From HRBIN12 sp964447335 (GTDB lineage Bacteria > Actinomycetota > UBA4738 > HRBIN12), in assembly GCA_964447335.1 (NCBI GenBank), contig CAYUSA010000019.1:1-49271 (forward strand): DNA of 49,271 nucleotides, written 5' to 3'. Shown here piece after piece: positions 46,501 to 49,271 of this stretch; positions within the stretch are counted from its first letter, which is position 1, and each line of letters opens with the position of its first letter. A program made the position numbers and the translations under genes. The notes beneath the pieces are model-generated. The model was not told where the DNA came from. It ran no database searches and saw only the letters and a list, made by a program, of their open reading frames with translations.

Positions 46501-48522
46501 CTAGACCGAAGGTGCGAGCGGGGCGCGGTCCACGCCGACCGACCGAGCGAGGACCTGGGCGACGTCGAGCACCGCCGTCTCGTCGCCGCGAGCCCGAGCG
46601 CCGTCGTCGAGCATGATGAGGCAGTACGGACAGGCCACGCCGACGGTGTCGGCGCCGGTGGAGGCGGCCTCGTCGGCTCGCTCCTGGTTGATGCGCTTGC
46701 CGATCCGCTCCTCCATCCACATCCGGGCTCCCCCGGCGCCGCAGCAGAGGGCGCGCTCGGCGTGGCGGGGCATCTCGACCGTTCGCACGCCCGGCACGGC
46801 CTCGAGCACGGAGCGGGGCTCGCGGTAGACGCCGTTGTGCCGGCCGAGGTAGCACGGGTCGTGGTAGGCGACGAGCGAGCGGACCTCCTGGGTGGGTTTC
46901 AGCCGGCCCTCACGCACGAGCCGGGCGAGGAGCTCGGTGTGGTGCAGAACCTCGAACCGCCCGCCGTACTCGGGGTACTCGTTGCGCAGCGTGTTGAAGC
47001 AGTGGGGGCAGTTCGCGACGATCGTCGTGACGCCCGCGCCGTTCAGCGTCTCGACGTTCTGCTCGGCGAGCGTCTGGAAGAGGTACTCGTTGCCCATCCG
47101 CCGCGCCGGGTCGCCGGTGCAGAGCTCGCGAGGGCCGAGGATCGCGAACGAGACGCCCGCGTGCTCGAGCACCTTCGCGAGCGCCTGCGAGATCTTCTTC
47201 GCGCGGTCGTCGAAGGAGCCGGCGCATCCGACCCAGTACAGGACCTCGGGAGCCGGGTCCCCCTCGAGGAGCACGTGCACGCCGAGTCCCTCGGCCCAAG
47301 CGGCCCGCTCGGCCTGGGGCATCCCCCACGGGTTGTTCGAGTTCTCCAGGCTCCGCAGCAGCGCGCCCGCCTCCTGCGGGAACCGTGACTCAGCCATCAC
47401 CAGGTTGCGACGCAGGTCGACGATGGTATCGACGTGCTCGATGTCCACCGGGCACTCGTGCATGCAGGCGCCGCACGTGGTGCAGGCCCAGACGACCTCC
47501 TCGGCCACGACGCCGGGGACGAGGGGGGTCGCCTCGAGGCTCTCGCCGGCCTCACGCGCCCGCAGGATCGCCGGGCCCTCGGAGAGCAGCTGGTCGCGGA
47601 GGTCCATGACGAGCAGCTTCGGCGACAGCGGCTTGCCGGTGTTCCACGCGGGGCAGGCGCTCTGGCATCGTCCGCATTCCGTGCACGCGTAGAGGTCGAG
47701 TAGCCCCTTGCGCGTGAGATCGGCGATGGTGGCCGCGCCCAGCGACTGCTCGCCCGCCTCGAGCGCCTCGAGGTCGATCCGCAGCGGCGTGAGGGCGCCA
47801 CTCGGCTTCGTGCTCGAGAAGAACACGTTGAGGAAGCTCGTCGCGATGTGCAGGTGCTTGGAGTACGTGAGGAACACGAGGAACCCGAGGACGAGCGCGA
47901 GGTGCGCCCACACGAACGCCTGCTCGAGCGCACGCTGCCAGCCCGCCGAGAGCCCCTCGAACGGCTGCGCGAACAGGTGTGAGATCGGCGTCCACGCGAC
48001 CGGCGACTCGGCGATCCCCTGCCCGATCCGAAGCCCGTTCGCGAGGAACAGCGTGAGGACGATCCACGTGATCCAGCCCAAGATCCGGTAGGCCTCTTCG
48101 GTGTGGCTCCCGACGAAGCGCTCCGGCCGCTGGACGAGGCGGATCCACAGCGCCATCGCGATGCCGACGAGGACGAGCGCCGCGAACGTGTCCTGCACCA
48201 GGCCGAGCCAAGCCGAGCGCCCGACCCACGGCAGCGCGAAGTCCGGATCCACGACCTGGCCCATCGCCTCGGCGATCGTGCTCAGCAGGACCAGGAAGCC
48301 CCAGAAGATGAGGGCGTGCATGAGTCCGGGGACCGCTCGCTGGAACAGCTTGCGCTGGGCGAGCACGTGGGAGCCCTCCCGCGCCAGCCGGCGGCCGAGA
48401 TCGTCGGTCCTGGGGACGGGGCGTCCGAGCGCGTTCATCCGCGCGAGGAGGCGAGCCCGGCGGGCGAAGAGCCCCCCGGCCGCGAGGACCAGCAGGGCAA
48501 GGAGCACCGCGCGGACGGCCAT
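46501..48522 (-). CDS. etfD: Membrane-bound iron-sulfur oxidoreductase, EtfD / heterodisulfide-reductase-like
   Basis: The 673-aa protein has a membrane part of about 250 residues with five or six helices (MHALIFWGFLVLLSTIAEAM, ILGWITWIVLTLFLANGL, AHLALVLGFLVFLTYSKHLHI) with His residues suited to heme b. Two 4Fe-4S motifs follow (CTECGRCQSACP and CTTCGACMHECP) and then two CCG domains (YWVGCAGSFDD / NCPHC, YHDPCYLGRHNG / LCCGAGGARMW). This is the Rv0338c/EtfD architecture that passes electrons from electron-transferring flavoprotein to quinone. ATG 48522 is set by a TAGACT box 8 nt upstream. It is divergent from dnaK, in the same neighbourhood as Rv0338c-Rv0350. Confidence 0.88.
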   Translation of the reverse strand: MAVRAVLLALLVLAAGGLFARRARLLARMNALGRPVPRTDDLGRRLAREGSHVLAQRKLFQRAVPGLMHALIFWGFLVLLSTIAEAMGQVVDPDFALPWVGRSAWLGLVQDTFAALVLVGIAMALWIRLVQRPERFVGSHTEEAYRILGWITWIVLTLFLANGLRIGQGIAESPVAWTPISHLFAQPFEGLSAGWQRALEQAFVWAHLALVLGFLVFLTYSKHLHIATSFLNVFFSSTKPSGALTPLRIDLEALEAGEQSLGAATIADLTRKGLLDLYACTECGRCQSACPAWNTGKPLSPKLLVMDLRDQLLSEGPAILRAREAGESLEATPLVPGVVAEEVVWACTTCGACMHECPVDIEHVDTIVDLRRNLVMAESRFPQEAGALLRSLENSNNPWGMPQAERAAWAEGLGVHVLLEGDPAPEVLYWVGCAGSFDDRAKKISQALAKVLEHAGVSFAILGPRELCTGDPARRMGNEYLFQTLAEQNVETLNGAGVTTIVANCPHCFNTLRNEYPEYGGRFEVLHHTELLARLVREGRLKPTQEVRSLVAYHDPCYLGRHNGVYREPRSVLEAVPGVRTVEMPRHAERALCCGAGGARMWMEERIGKRINQERADEAASTGADTVGVACPYCLIMLDDGARARGDETAVLDVAQVLARSVGVDRAPLAPSV

Positions 48523-48530
48523 CGGGCGCG

Positions 48531-48536
48531 AGTCTA
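48531..48536 (-). promoter_or_regulatory. -10 box TAGACT, leaderless etfD start
   Basis: TAGACT on the minus strand is followed by 8 nt (CGCGCCCG) and ATG 48522. No Shine-Dalgarno is present. Confidence 0.5.
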
Positions 48537-48591
48537 GCCTCTCGGCCGTGCTCGCGCAGGCGGGCGGGGATGCTCGCCTCCACCTGCAGGA

Positions 48592-48621
48592 GTTGATAGT
48601 GTGGCACTCAGGTTTTATCCT
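48592..48621 (+). promoter_or_regulatory. dnaK promoter overlapped by a HAIR-like (HspR) operator
   Basis: TTGATA (48593-48598), a 17-nt spacer and TATCCT (48616-48621) make a near-consensus vegetative promoter. GTTGATA-N7-ACTCAGG (48592-48612) resembles the HspR inverted repeat CTTGAGT-N7-ACTCAAG: the TTGA and ACTCA cores match and the spacing is exact. The operator covers the -35 box and spacer, so HspR binding would block polymerase. Confidence 0.7.
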
Positions 48622-48656
48622 GTCTGTTGGCTCATACAAGATCGAGGAGGAAGCTC

Positions 48657-49271
48657 ATGGCTCGAGCAGTGGGGATCGACCTCGGCACGACGAACTCCGT
48701 CGTCGCCCTTCTGGAGGGTGGCGAGCCGGTGGTCGTCCCGAACACCGAGGGATCGCGGACGACCCCGTCGGTGATCGGTTACGCGAAGAACGGCGAGATC
48801 CTGGTCGGGGAGGTCGCGAAGCGCCAGGCGATCACGAACCCGGATCGGACCGTTCGCTCGGTGAAGCGTCACATGGGCGAGCGTGACTGGGGCGTCGAGA
48901 TCGACGGCAAGCGCTGGACGCCCCAGGAGGTCTCGGCCCAGATCCTGGGCAAGCTGAAGCGCGACGCCGAGGCGTACCTGGGCGACACCGTGACCCAGGC
49001 GGTCGTCACCGTGCCGGCCTACTTCGACGACTCGCAGCGCCAGGCAACCAAGGATGCCGGCAAGATCGCCGGCCTCGAGGTGCTCCGGATCATCAACGAG
49101 CCGACGGCCGCGGCCCTGGCCTACGGCCTCGACAAGCAGCACGACCAGACGATCTTGGTGTTCGACCTCGGCGGGGGCACGTTCGACGTGTCGCTGCTCG
49201 AGATCGGCGAGGGCGTGTTCGAGGTCAAGGCGACCCACGGCGACACGCAGCTCGGGGGAGACGACTGGGAC
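48657..49271 (+). CDS. dnaK: Chaperone DnaK (Hsp70), 3' end off the window
   Basis: The first 205 residues of DnaK are present: the ATPase start ARAVGIDLGTTNSVVALLEGG, NTEGSRTTPSVIGY, VKRHMGERDW, VTVPAYFDDSQRQATKDAG, RIINEPTAAALAYGLDK and the phosphate loop VFDLGGGTFDVSLLE. GGAGGAAG lies 5 nt before ATG 48657. The gene is truncated only by the window edge. It is expected to head a dnaK-grpE-dnaJ-hspR operon, and the HAIR-like operator in its promoter supports that. Confidence 0.97.
   Translation, partial: MARAVGIDLGTTNSVVALLEGGEPVVVPNTEGSRTTPSVIGYAKNGEILVGEVAKRQAITNPDRTVRSVKRHMGERDWGVEIDGKRWTPQEVSAQILGKLKRDAEAYLGDTVTQAVVTVPAYFDDSQRQATKDAGKIAGLEVLRIINEPTAAALAYGLDKQHDQTILVFDLGGGTFDVSLLEIGEGVFEVKATHGDTQLGGDDWD

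Overview
The window comes from a high-GC, probably early-branching member of the Actinomycetota. That call rests on gene content and order: a DUF5318 gene beside a class A penicillin-binding protein, a compact tad pilus locus behind a HAD-IB phosphatase, PIG-V and GT87 glycosyltransferases beside rpsF-ssb-rpsR-rplI-dnaB, an EtfD-like iron-sulfur reductase beside dnaK with a HAIR-like operator, and many promoters whose TAnnnT box lies only 6-10 nt before the start codon, as expected for leaderless mRNAs. The order PadR / DUF5318 / ponA / GT87 / rpsF / ssb / rpsR / rplI / dnaB resembles the Rv0047c-Rv0058 region of Mycobacterium tuberculosis (from memory).

Left part (1-11.6 kb). A minus-strand operon carries an HMA-fold protein without its CxxC, a Ni-Fe-S carbon monoxide dehydrogenase (AcsA/CooS) and the N-terminal two thirds of acetyl-CoA synthase (AcsB, running off the left edge). 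This is the core of the Wood-Ljungdahl CODH/ACS enzyme. It is followed by decayed sequence: a frameshifted malic-enzyme remnant and an ELWxxDGT-repeat remnant, with a membrane protein between them. Then come a membrane-anchored EEP phosphohydrolase, a MacS-like histidine kinase with a broken response regulator, and a secreted phospholipase A2. A selenocysteine tRNA gene sits at 11488-11583. A 23-bp exact copy of its 3' end lies at 4767-4789, next to the malic-enzyme remnant, which is the usual signature of integration at a tRNA gene.

Middle part (11.7-33.1 kb). A small secreted protein, PadR regulator and HAD phosphatase are followed by a possible structured RNA. Next come an ECF sigma factor / giant anti-sigma factor / VanY-like peptidase operon, the seven-gene tad (Flp pilus) operon, DUF5318 and PBP1, a PAS-histidine kinase and LuxR-type regulator, two membrane glycosyltransferases, a histidine-kinase-like protein lacking its phosphoacceptor histidine, and panB.

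Right part (33.1-49.3 kb). An IS110-family element with a structured upstream segment (bridge-RNA candidate) lies just ahead of rpsF. After the ribosomal/ssb cluster come a terminator, a cluster of DnaA-box-like sites and dnaB. Then there is a two-gene heme-copper oxidoreductase that looks like an alternative nitric oxide reductase: Asp replaces the first metal-ligand His and subunit II has no CuA site. Endonuclease III, a GNAT protein, tRNA-Gly(CCC), trpD, dcd, another NarL-type two-component pair, the EtfD-like reductase and the start of dnaK complete the window. No CRISPR array, rRNA, prophage or integrase gene was seen.
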